Source of the DNA: JBOFCS01 sp051646185 | Lineage (GTDB): Bacteria; Actinomycetota; Actinomycetes; Mycobacteriales; Mycobacteriaceae | Assembly: GCA_051646185.1 (NCBI GenBank) | Contig: JBOFCS010000055.1 | Location: 1 to 56,948 of the forward strand | Direction of reading: 5' to 3' | DNA: 56,948 bases | Shown here: positions 33,955 through 41,199 of the stretch, piece by piece | How positions within the stretch are numbered: the first letter of the stretch is position 1 | Layout of the letters: every line of letters begins with the position of its first letter | Translations under genes and position numbers: made by a program | Notes under the pieces: generated by a model | Database searches by the model: none | Seen by the model: the letters and a program-made list of their open reading frames with translations, nothing else | Told to the model about the DNA's origin: nothing

Positions 33955-34781
33955 AGATCTCTTTCTTTGCAGGCGAGACCTTCTATTGAACCCGCGGCAA
34001 CCTCATAGTGAACTGCCACCCCAGGTTTCTATTCGCCTTTTGGCGAGACCTTCTATTGAACAACCCACTTAGAGCAGTCGCAACTCAACGATGCGCGTTT
34101 CTATTCGCCTTTTGGCGAGACCTTCTATCGAACTGGGAAGCGAATCTCAAGCAGGCCGTCTTTGATGGTTTCTATTCGCCTTTTGGCGAGACCTTCTATC
34201 GAACTTCGATTCTTAGGGGTACCGCGTCTCAGTCTCCAGTTTCTATTCGCCTTTTGGCGAGACCTTCTATCGAACGCAGCATCCGAAATGGATGGATACG
34301 CCGAATCGACGTTTCTATTCGCCTTTTGGCGAGACCTTCTATCGAACATTAAAGAAGAGGGTTTGGCCGCAGCGCAATTCCCTGTAGTTTCTATTCGCCT
34401 TTTGGCGAGACCTTCTATCGAACTCGGGCGACGGCGCAAGGCTCCCACGGGCGGGCCTGTTTCTATTCGCCTTTTGGCGAGACCTTCTATCGAACGCTGA
34501 TGATGCTCGCGCACAGCGGGATTACCTCGGGTTTCTATTCGCCTTTTGGCGAGACCTTCTATCGAACGTTTCGATTGAAGGGGACGCACCACTGTCGTTT
34601 GTTTCTATTCGCCTTTTGGCGAGACCTTCTATCGAACTCGGTAGATGTCGATGTAGGGCTAACTGATTCTGCTGTTTCTATTCGCCTTTTGGCGAGACCT
34701 TCTATCGAACCCAAATGGTGGCATCCCCGCGCCCCCAGTTAGGTGTTTCTATTCGCCTTTTGGCGAGACCTTCTATCGAAC
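33955..34781 (-). CRISPR. CRISPR array 2: 12 repeats of 37 nt, 11 spacers (33-39 nt)
   Basis: Repeats start at 33955 (only the last ~20 nt conserved), 34025, 34097, 34168, 34239, 34311, 34387, 34459, 34531, 34601, 34674 and 34745; spacers are 33, 35, 34, 34, 35, 39, 35, 35, 33, 36 and 34 nt. The decayed left repeat and the leader at the right mean leftward transcription, toward cmr2. Ten repeats carry G at transcribed position 5 (GTTCGATAG), but the two distal ones carry A, the allele of array 1. It sits between cas2 and cmr2, dividing adaptation from effector genes. Confidence 0.97.
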
Positions 34782-34953
34782 CCTACCCCAAAAACATGCC
34801 ACTTGACCAGCCCCAATACCAACGGTATGTACACCACCCCCAAAAAACCTCACCTGAACACCTGACCAACACCCCAAAAAACACCATAATCGCAGGTCAA
34901 AGCCAGTGCACACCAAACCCCATTTCCACCCATCCGCGCACCACCCTCCATCC
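34782..34953 (-). promoter_or_regulatory. CRISPR leader of array 2
   Basis: This C-rich (plus strand) segment is nearly identical over ~170 nt to the leader of array 1 at 25110-25281 and directly abuts the last intact repeat. It begins ~35 nt after the cas2 stop, so adaptation-gene transcripts may read into it. It should carry the array promoter and the integration determinants for new spacers. Confidence 0.8.
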
Positions 34954-34989
34954 ACACGTTATCCACAAACCATCCACAGGCAGCTCAAG

Positions 34990-35274
34990 TTAGAAAACAG
35001 CCCAAAACAACACTGGCTCCCCCGGCGATGCCTGACCAGAAAGCCCCTTCAACTCCCAACACGACGCACACTGCCGAGCCACAAAAAATGAATCCGTTTC
35101 CGCATCAATAATCGACTCCACTTCTCTGGTCAATAATGCCAAATCTTTTACCCCAATCGTGCACAGAAAAACGCTGTACTGCAAGCGATTTCCCCATCGC
35201 TGAAGCTTAGCCGCCACTTTAGAACGACGGCCGTTATCAACAATGTCATAAAAGGCTAAAACCGTTAGCGCCAT
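34990..35274 (-). CDS. cas2: Cas2, spacer-integration partner of Cas1
   Basis: This 94-residue ferredoxin-fold protein bridges Cas1 dimers during spacer integration. It begins MALTVLAFYDIVDNGRRSKVAAKL with conserved D10, followed by WGNRLQYSVFLC, the classic Cas2 strands. I use the ATG at 35274, inside the end of RT-cas1 (10-nt overlap); an upstream start at 35295 would add seven residues before the normal first strand. Leader and array 2 follow on the same strand. Confidence 0.93.
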   Translation of the reverse strand: MALTVLAFYDIVDNGRRSKVAAKLQRWGNRLQYSVFLCTIGVKDLALLTREVESIIDAETDSFFVARQCASCWELKGLSGQASPGEPVLFWAVF

Positions 35275-37145
35275 GCTAACCCCGTCCACCGACACTCCGG
35301 GTCTGCCACCGTCGCAGCCAACCTCTGCGCTTGCCGATACACATGTCGGCGAAGACTCCCAGAAAAATCTGGCAGCGCCCCACCTGTCATTTGCAACATC
35401 CGGTGCTCATACCCCTGAGTCAGCACCCGCTTCCCCTCTTTGGTCAGCCACACCCCCGATTCACCATCACCGTGGTACCCATGCTCCGCCGTCAGTGCAC
35501 CCTTACGGGCCAAACTCAACACCACCTGATCTACCACCATCGGACGGAACTCCTCCATCAGGTCCAAAGCTAAACTCGGCCGTCTATCGGAATCTGAATG
35601 CAAAATACCAATACTCGGATCTAAACCTGCTGAGAAAAGCGCAGAAACACACTCCCCCAACAAAATTGCATAACCATAACTCAAAGCAGCATTCACCACA
35701 TCTAACGGCGGCCTACGCGACCTCCCAGAAAATTCACACCACAGCGGCAGCAGAAGCCCAAACGCAGTAAAGTACGTTTTCGCCGCCGCACCTTCACAAC
35801 CCATCAGCTCCGGCACCGAGGTTGCTTGGCGAATGTGCCCCTGTAAACCTCGCATCTGTACCAAACCTGCCCGAATATCTTCTGCATGTTCTCGGCGTCC
35901 AAACCTCTGCACCAAAGAAATTTGATGCCCAATTTTTGCTTCAACCATTGCCGAAGCCAACAAAATTTGGTGCTGCACATTATCTTCAAGTGCCAGCTGA
36001 GTCCGCAACCTCGCCAACCGTTGCGGAGAAGACCCGGAAATAAACTGCCCCTGATAGGAACCGCGACGCGAAAGAAAGACCATTTCCACATCGGAATCAA
36101 AAGCCCACGCGCGCAACCCTGAAGACACACTTACCGACCCAAAAGTAACAACCCGAGAAATATGAGAAGCCGGAACTTCCAACAATAGTTCCTCATCTTT
36201 GGACTCCACCGTTACCTTACCGCGAGTGGTAGCAATACGGCTTCCTTGCCTCCCCGCATACAACACCCGCTGCACCGAATCATCGACTCGCCCTAAACTT
36301 ATCAGTGGTGGATACCGGGTTCCAAAATCCTCACCCAAGAAGCAAAATCCCTCAGAAAAAGACATAACCTCAGTTTTATCTTCGTCAAGGTTCATACCCA
36401 ATTCCTCCAATGCTTGCGTCGCTATTCGCAGCGCTTCCCAAGCTTCACTTTGTGAGCTACAGACAACAGTAAAATCATCAGAAAACCGCACTACAGGAAA
36501 ACCATTGTCTAACAATTTATTATCTAAATTTGTTAGAACAAGATTGCGTAATAAAGGAAAGAGGGCTGCTTCCTTCGATGGCACAGATACCTCAGAAAGC
36601 CCATCCCTAGTGTGAACTCGCCGTGACAACAAAGCTACGATCACAGCATCAAGAGAGGAATCAGGGAGTATTTGCACCAACATTCGTCGAACAAGAGCGT
36701 AAGCAATAGTGCCAAGACAATCCCACACCTTCGCTTGAAGCACCCACGCTAAACCTTCCTCCCTCAGAGTCACCACTGCCTGCACAGCATCAGCTACAGA
36801 CAAACCTGGCCGATCAGCATACGATGCCACCCCTAGGCATCGGTCCACATACCCGGTGATGCCTTTTAGCACAGCAAGTTCCACTATTGTATCTTGGATT
36901 GAAGGAACCGCTAATACCCGAAAACTACTGTCATGCTTAGGTATCTGCACCTCATGGAAATCATGGGGACGATACGTACCATCACGCAGTTGGCCTGCTA
37001 ATGCGTGCAGCCGCTCACTAGCAGACTCAGCAAACTGCGCTACTGCAACCGAGAATTTTCCTTCAACGCTTTGCCGGGCAAGCAGCTCACCCCAGGCATC
37101 TTCCAACGCTGCACGGCTTGTCACAAGCTCATGCAGCGTTGACAT
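35265..37145 (-). CDS. cas1: Reverse transcriptase-Cas1 fusion with a defective-looking RT site
   Basis: This 626-residue fusion has an RT domain of the group II intron-like CRISPR type at ~55-285 (HEVQIPKHDSSFRVLAVPSIQDTIVE, SYADRPGLSVADAVQ, VVRFSDDFTVVC, LGMNLDEDKTEV, FCFLGEDF). Cas1 follows at ~305-626 with catalytic E451 (CEGAAAKTYF), H516 (GILHSDSD) and E531 (LALDLMEEFRP), all present. In the RT, motif A reads LQAKVWDCLGTI with K139 where the first catalytic Asp belongs, motif B reads VPSK instead of PQG, and the YxDD box is FSDD (221-224). RT activity is therefore doubtful, while integration should work. It starts 2 nt after cas6. Confidence 0.93.
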   Translation of the reverse strand: MSTLHELVTSRAALEDAWGELLARQSVEGKFSVAVAQFAESASERLHALAGQLRDGTYRPHDFHEVQIPKHDSSFRVLAVPSIQDTIVELAVLKGITGYVDRCLGVASYADRPGLSVADAVQAVVTLREEGLAWVLQAKVWDCLGTIAYALVRRMLVQILPDSSLDAVIVALLSRRVHTRDGLSEVSVPSKEAALFPLLRNLVLTNLDNKLLDNGFPVVRFSDDFTVVCSSQSEAWEALRIATQALEELGMNLDEDKTEVMSFSEGFCFLGEDFGTRYPPLISLGRVDDSVQRVLYAGRQGSRIATTRGKVTVESKDEELLLEVPASHISRVVTFGSVSVSSGLRAWAFDSDVEMVFLSRRGSYQGQFISGSSPQRLARLRTQLALEDNVQHQILLASAMVEAKIGHQISLVQRFGRREHAEDIRAGLVQMRGLQGHIRQATSVPELMGCEGAAAKTYFTAFGLLLPLWCEFSGRSRRPPLDVVNAALSYGYAILLGECVSALFSAGLDPSIGILHSDSDRRPSLALDLMEEFRPMVVDQVVLSLARKGALTAEHGYHGDGESGVWLTKEGKRVLTQGYEHRMLQMTGGALPDFSGSLRRHVYRQAQRLAATVADPECRWTGLAWR

Positions 37146-37147
37146 GA

Positions 37148-37873
37148 CTAACCTGCCGCCGCTAAGCGTTGTTGGTCTGTGTTGATCCTGGTGACTCCTA
37201 ATCCTTTGGTGGTGCTACTTCCGATACCAGCAAATTCGGCAAAAGCAAGTAAAGCACCAAACTGTGCTGCCACAGCAGGATCATCACAGGCATAACTCAC
37301 CCGACCCACAAACCCCGATACCATCATCTTCGCCAAAGGCAACACCTGACTACACCCATCAATATCTCGTACCCATAAGTGTTGTGCCGCAGCTTCCCGA
37401 TCAATTTTTATTTGCGGAATCGGCTTAGGGGAAAGCTCATTCCACTTTTCCGAAAGGGAACGGGCCACAGTCCGAGGGTCCGGCCACGGTGACGACCGCT
37501 GCTTATAACGAAAGGTTGTGGGGGTAAGAAAATCTACAGACCACACCTTGGCAACCGGGGCTGACAGAAACTGACCCCATTGAAGTTGTTGCATTACTTG
37601 AGGTTCACCAAGAATTGTTGCTGACTGCGAACCAAAGCGCACAGCACTGTTGGCGGCCACTCGCGAAAGCAACAACTGCTCAGCTTGATTGTTCAGCGTG
37701 CACACTTCAAGCACAGCAACCCCATCAACAACCCGCAACGGACTCACCGACCACGGCTTATGCGAACCCCAATGATCACTGTCTAACCATGCACAAGCAA
37801 CAGCATGGACATAATCGAGCTTTACCAAATCGGGGTCAACCCCACCAACTGGCACTAGCCATCTAGTCAGCAT
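37148..37873 (-). CDS. cas6: Cas6, CRISPR RNA-processing endonuclease
   Basis: This 241-residue protein has two RAMP-type folds. The C-terminal glycine-rich loop FAGIGSSTTKGLGVTRI (~213-229) is the Cas6 signature, and VSGFVGRVSYAC is the strand before it. It cuts the repeat hairpin to leave an 8-nt handle, here ATAGAAAC. Its TAG ends 2 nt before the RT-cas1 ATG, in another frame. Related systems carry Cas6-RT-Cas1 as one protein, so this may be a split or unfused version. ATG 37873 has ACGGAG upstream. It is the first gene of the minus-strand CRISPR run. Confidence 0.88.
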   Translation of the reverse strand: MLTRWLVPVGGVDPDLVKLDYVHAVACAWLDSDHWGSHKPWSVSPLRVVDGVAVLEVCTLNNQAEQLLLSRVAANSAVRFGSQSATILGEPQVMQQLQWGQFLSAPVAKVWSVDFLTPTTFRYKQRSSPWPDPRTVARSLSEKWNELSPKPIPQIKIDREAAAQHLWVRDIDGCSQVLPLAKMMVSGFVGRVSYACDDPAVAAQFGALLAFAEFAGIGSSTTKGLGVTRINTDQQRLAAAG

Positions 37874-37962
37874 CTAAACTCCGTCATGTTCAAGATTATT
37901 TTCCCAACACAGGAATACTATCTCGTACCGAAGAGTTTGCATAGCCTTCCCACGACCAAAGG

Positions 37963-37996
37963 CAACAGGCCCCGCCATAATCGACAGGGCCTGTTG
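37963..37996 (-). terminator. Terminator hairpin after ahcY
   Basis: CAACAGGCCC and GGGCCTGTTG form a perfect 10-bp stem around a 14-nt loop, just past the ahcY stop and upstream of cas6. It probably separates ahcY transcription from the CRISPR genes. The U-tract is poor. Confidence 0.65.
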
Positions 37997-38009
37997 GGTT
38001 TAGCTCACT

Positions 38010-39485
38010 TTAGTAGCGGTAATGCTCTGGCTTATAAGGCCCTTCAACATCCACCCCAATGTATTCCGCTTGCTCTTTGGTGAGCTTTGTCAGCGAACCA
38101 CCAAGAGCCTCAACGTGAATACGGGCCACCTTCTCATCCAAATGCTTGGGCAACCGGTACACCTCATTGTCATATTCCTGCGGCTTAGTCCACAGTTCTA
38201 CCTGAGCAATCACCTGATTAGAGAAGCTGTTACTCATCACAAAAGAAGGGTGCCCCGTAGCGTTACCCAAGTTCAGCAGACGACCCTCCGACAACACAAT
38301 GATGGAATGTCCATCAGTAAAACGAAATTCATCAACCTGGGGCTTAATGTTGATACGGGTAACCGTGTCATCCGCCTCAAGCCTGGCCATTTCAATTTCA
38401 TCATCAAAATGACCAATGTTGCCTAAAATAGCTTGGTGTTTCATCTGTTTCATATGTTCTAAAGTGATGATGCCCTGGTTACCGGTAGCGGTAATAACAA
38501 TATCAGCCCAACCAATAGCCTGCTCCACAGTTTTCACTTCAAAGCCATCCATCATGGCCTGCAAAGCATTAATCGGGTCAATCTCGGTAACCGCGACCCG
38601 AGCGCCTTGGCTCTTCAATGCCTCAGCACAGCCCTTACCCACATCACCATAACCACAGACCAAAGCAGCCTTACCGCCAATGAGAACATCTGTGCCCCTG
38701 TTAATTCCGTCAATCAGCGAATGCCTGGTGCCATACTTATTATCGAACTTGCTTTTTGTCACCGAATCATTGACGTTAATCGCGGGGAAGCTCAATTCCC
38801 CGGCAGCAGCAAACTGATACAAACGCAAAACCCCGGTAGTGGTTTCCTCAGTCACACCCTTAATCGCCGCAGCCACCGTGGTCCACTTATTTTTATCGGT
38901 CTCAAAACGAGCCCGCAGCAAGTTCAAAAATACCTTGTACTCCGCGGAATGATCATCCTCCACCGGTGGCACCACACCCGCTTTTTCAAACTGTGCCCCA
39001 CGCAAGACCAACATGGTGGCATCGCCACCATCGTCCAAAATCATATTTGCAGGCTCCCCCGGCCAGGTCAGCATCTGCTCAGCAGCCCACCAATATTCCT
39101 CCAGGCTTTCGCCTTTCCATGCAAAAACCGGAACACCCTTAGGCTCCTCAACACTGCCATGCGGGCCAACCACCACAGCCGCAGCCGCATGATCTTGAGT
39201 GGAAAAAATATTGCACGACGCCCAACGCACCTCAGCACCAAGCGCAACCAGAGTCTCAATCAACACCGCAGTCTGAATGGTCATATGCAGCGAACCAGAA
39301 ATACGGGCACCTTTCAGAGGTAACACCTCGTCGTACTCCCGGCGCAAGGCCATCAACCCCGGCATCTCATGCTCGGCTAACCGAATCTCTTTGCGACCAA
39401 ACTCCGCCAAAGATAAATCGGCCACTTTAAAATCGATACCATTAATGACATCCGGGCTCAGGTCCAATGCTGCTGTACTACTCAC
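38010..39485 (-). CDS. ahcY: Adenosylhomocysteinase (SAH hydrolase)
   Basis: This 491-residue enzyme splits S-adenosylhomocysteine into adenosine and homocysteine, clearing the product of methyltransferases. Visible signatures are EHEMPGLMALRREY, SLHMTIQTAVLIETL, the long SNIFSTQDHAAA-type motif (CNIFSTQDHAAAAVV), the NVNDSVTKSKFDNKYG block, the NAD-binding GKAALVCGYGDVGKGCAE loop and the C-terminal KLTKEQAEYIGVDVEGPYKPEHYRY. It also contains the ~40-residue insertion seen in many actinobacterial forms. The start is a GTG at 39485. A perfect 8-bp inverted repeat lies ~32 nt upstream and may regulate it. Confidence 0.97.
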   Translation of the reverse strand: MSSTAALDLSPDVINGIDFKVADLSLAEFGRKEIRLAEHEMPGLMALRREYDEVLPLKGARISGSLHMTIQTAVLIETLVALGAEVRWASCNIFSTQDHAAAAVVVGPHGSVEEPKGVPVFAWKGESLEEYWWAAEQMLTWPGEPANMILDDGGDATMLVLRGAQFEKAGVVPPVEDDHSAEYKVFLNLLRARFETDKNKWTTVAAAIKGVTEETTTGVLRLYQFAAAGELSFPAINVNDSVTKSKFDNKYGTRHSLIDGINRGTDVLIGGKAALVCGYGDVGKGCAEALKSQGARVAVTEIDPINALQAMMDGFEVKTVEQAIGWADIVITATGNQGIITLEHMKQMKHQAILGNIGHFDDEIEMARLEADDTVTRINIKPQVDEFRFTDGHSIIVLSEGRLLNLGNATGHPSFVMSNSFSNQVIAQVELWTKPQEYDNEVYRLPKHLDEKVARIHVEALGGSLTKLTKEQAEYIGVDVEGPYKPEHYRY

Positions 39486-39516
39486 GTGTGCTCAATGCCT
39501 CTCTACCAGCGGTCAG

Positions 39517-39537
39517 ATATTGGCCACCTGCCAATAT
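39517..39537. promoter_or_regulatory. Inverted repeat upstream of ahcY
   Basis: ATATTGGC (39517-39524) and GCCAATAT (39530-39537) are perfect 8-bp arms with a 5-nt centre, 32 nt before the ahcY GTG. It could be an operator overlapping the promoter or an mRNA hairpin in the 5' leader. It does not match the SAH riboswitch pattern I know. Confidence 0.45.
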
Positions 39538-39655
39538 TCCCATGCACCCAGGTTATCGGGTCTTCCGTAGTTACTCCGGCAGACCCAGTACTTAGGGGGT
39601 ACTTCAGCAATTGTGCCAGCAACTCACCGTAGGCTCCAGGATCAGCCTCCCGTCT

Positions 39656-39670
39656 GTTTGTTAAACAAAC
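39656..39670. promoter_or_regulatory. Perfect 15-nt palindrome, putative operator
   Basis: GTTTGTT-A-AACAAAC is a perfect 7-1-7 palindrome in the gap between ahcY and the divergent secreted protein gene, 27 nt upstream of a -10-like TACAAT (39698-39703). It is probably a regulator site for the rightward promoter. The regulator is unknown. Confidence 0.45.
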
Positions 39671-39771
39671 CTTCAGTTAGCCAAGAATTTTCACGAGTAC
39701 AATGCACAATGAACCGATAACTCCTGTTAATGCCACAGCGCCTTAATCGCAACACCCCCAGAAAGGACCCC

Positions 39772-40407
39772 ATGCACCTGCCCTCGTCTTCATCTGCCTT
39801 AGCAATTTTCACTCACCCCAGCACAGGCATCGGAAGACACCACATCACAGCCTGTGCTGCTGCTGTGTGCCTAGCAAGCAGTATTGCACTGCTTGCCCCT
39901 GACAGTGCCGCTGCCGAAACCGCTGTATGCAGCGCCCCGCTAGATTCCGTACTGCAAACTTCTGAGCAGCTCACCGGCTGTGCTGCTCAAGCAGACTTTG
40001 GCAGTGCTTCCCTCGCCGCTGATACCGGGGACGGAGCTGCCGTTGCTTTAGCAAATATCTATGCCAGCTCAGCAAGCCTCAATACTGGGGTGGACGGGAG
40101 ATCCATCGCCGAGGGCCATAGTGGCGGAGCTGCAGCCGCGATTAACACTGGGAATGGTCGGGCATTAAGTACCGCGGGCACACAAGGCCGAGCTTTTGCG
40201 TTAACCCTTGGCGAAGAAAACTTTGCTAGCACCACCGCCATCAACGGAAGCTGGTCTTTTTCGGTGGCCGGTCCTGGCGGCTTTGTTTCCATCGGGCCTG
40301 AAGGTGCGTTCTGCGGAGCCGGGTTATCCTTTGGTGCTGATATCATTTCTGGAAACGGTTGTTTTAGCGATGGGATAACCACATGGACTCTTCGACCAAA
40401 CCAGTAG
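39772..40407 (+). CDS. Secreted hypothetical protein
   Basis: This 211-residue protein has an N-terminal polar stretch, a hydrophobic segment (HITACAAAVCLASSIALLAP) and a likely signal peptidase site near DSAAAET. The mature part is Gly/Ala/Ser-rich, low in charge, and holds five Cys, including paired CGAG and NGCFS near the end. It shows repeating beta-like units (LAADTGDGAAVALANIYASSASLNTG, AAAINTGNGRALSTAGTQG). I do not recognise the family. AGAAAGGA precedes the ATG at 39772; a start 42 nt upstream lacks this. It is followed after 7 nt by the pirin gene, so the two probably share a transcript. Confidence 0.65.
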   Translation: MHLPSSSSALAIFTHPSTGIGRHHITACAAAVCLASSIALLAPDSAAAETAVCSAPLDSVLQTSEQLTGCAAQADFGSASLAADTGDGAAVALANIYASSASLNTGVDGRSIAEGHSGGAAAAINTGNGRALSTAGTQGRAFALTLGEENFASTTAINGSWSFSVAGPGGFVSIGPEGAFCGAGLSFGADIISGNGCFSDGITTWTLRPNQ

Positions 40408-40414
40408 CTGCCCC

Positions 40415-41179
40415 ATGACGCTAAGCGCTATTGACATTCGCCGAGCCAACGATCGGCTCAGCACTCGCATCCAGTGGCTTGACTCCAAACATTCCTTTTC
40501 CTTCGGGCATCACTACGACCCACGCAACACACACCACGGGTTGTTATTGGTCAATAACGATGACATTGTTGCACCCGGACAAGGCTTTGATACACATCCA
40601 CATAAAAACATGGAAATAGTGACCTGGGTTCTCAGCGGCTCACTGGTGCATCAAGACTCCATCGGCAACTCTGGAATCATTTACCCTGGGCTTGCTCAAA
40701 GAATGAGCGCTGGAACTGGGATTTTGCATTCCGAAAAAAATGATTCCTGGCGACTACCAGACAGTACCAGCAATCCACATACCGAGCCCGTTCGCTTTGT
40801 TCAAATGTGGGTCACTCCAGATACCACCGGAACCTCGCCTAGCTATCAACAACTAGAAATAGAAACTGAACTCACCTCTGGCAACCTGATTCCAGTGGCT
40901 AGCGGGATGGCAAAATATCGTGATTCTTCAGCAATCACTATCGCCAATAAAAACGCTACCCTTCATGTGGCCCGATTGCTTCCCGGCCAATCAATCCAGA
41001 TTCCCGAAGCTGCTTTTGTTCATATTTTTCTCACCAGTGGAACTGCCGATATGGAAACTGTTGGGCAGCTTAATGCTGGTGATGCCGTGCGGCTTACCAA
41101 CTCGGGGGGGCAAAACTTCACGGCCGACAGTAGTACGGAAGTTCTGATCTGGGAGATGCACGTTGGCCTTCACGGTTAG
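40415..41179 (+). CDS. Pirin-family bicupin protein
   Basis: This 254-residue cytosolic protein has two cupin domains. The pirin metal site is visible as H61 and H63 (FDTHPHKNMEIVTWV), H105 and E107 (GTGILHSEKND), in the order of the human pirin ligands, with GSLVHQDSIGN between. Members bind Fe and act either as quercetin dioxygenases or as redox-sensitive modulators. The C-terminal cupin is shorter. The stop codon lies within one arm-loop of a 17-bp inverted repeat that may end the transcript. Confidence 0.9.
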   Translation: MTLSAIDIRRANDRLSTRIQWLDSKHSFSFGHHYDPRNTHHGLLLVNNDDIVAPGQGFDTHPHKNMEIVTWVLSGSLVHQDSIGNSGIIYPGLAQRMSAGTGILHSEKNDSWRLPDSTSNPHTEPVRFVQMWVTPDTTGTSPSYQQLEIETELTSGNLIPVASGMAKYRDSSAITIANKNATLHVARLLPGQSIQIPEAAFVHIFLTSGTADMETVGQLNAGDAVRLTNSGGQNFTADSSTEVLIWEMHVGLHG

Positions 41180-41194
41180 ATCAGAACTTCCGTA
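41134..41194. terminator. 17-bp inverted repeat straddling the pirin stop
   Basis: TACGGAAGTTCTGATCT (41134-41150) is exactly complementary to AGATCAGAACTTCCGTA (41178-41194), with a 27-nt loop. The left arm is pirin coding sequence, and the right arm begins one base after the first T of its stop codon. It lies between convergent genes (next stop at 41200). No U-tract is present, so it may be a terminator without a tail or an RNA end-stabiliser. Confidence 0.5.
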
Positions 41195-41199
41195 GCACT

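Noticed and set aside
34062..34096. A spacer of array 2 shares ~14 nt (TAGAGCAGTCGCAA) with the G3E GTPase gene near 1621
   Set aside because: The match covers less than half of the spacer and breaks on both sides; with 17 spacers and 57 kb such a match can arise by chance.
36100..37145. A mobile group II intron or retron because of the reverse transcriptase
   Set aside because: The RT is fused to Cas1 in one frame, sits between cas6 and cas2, and no intron domain V or msr/msd-like RNA was seen nearby.
39486..39771. SAH riboswitch upstream of ahcY
   Set aside because: Only a simple 8-bp inverted repeat and a separate palindrome were found; the SAH riboswitch core pattern is not there.
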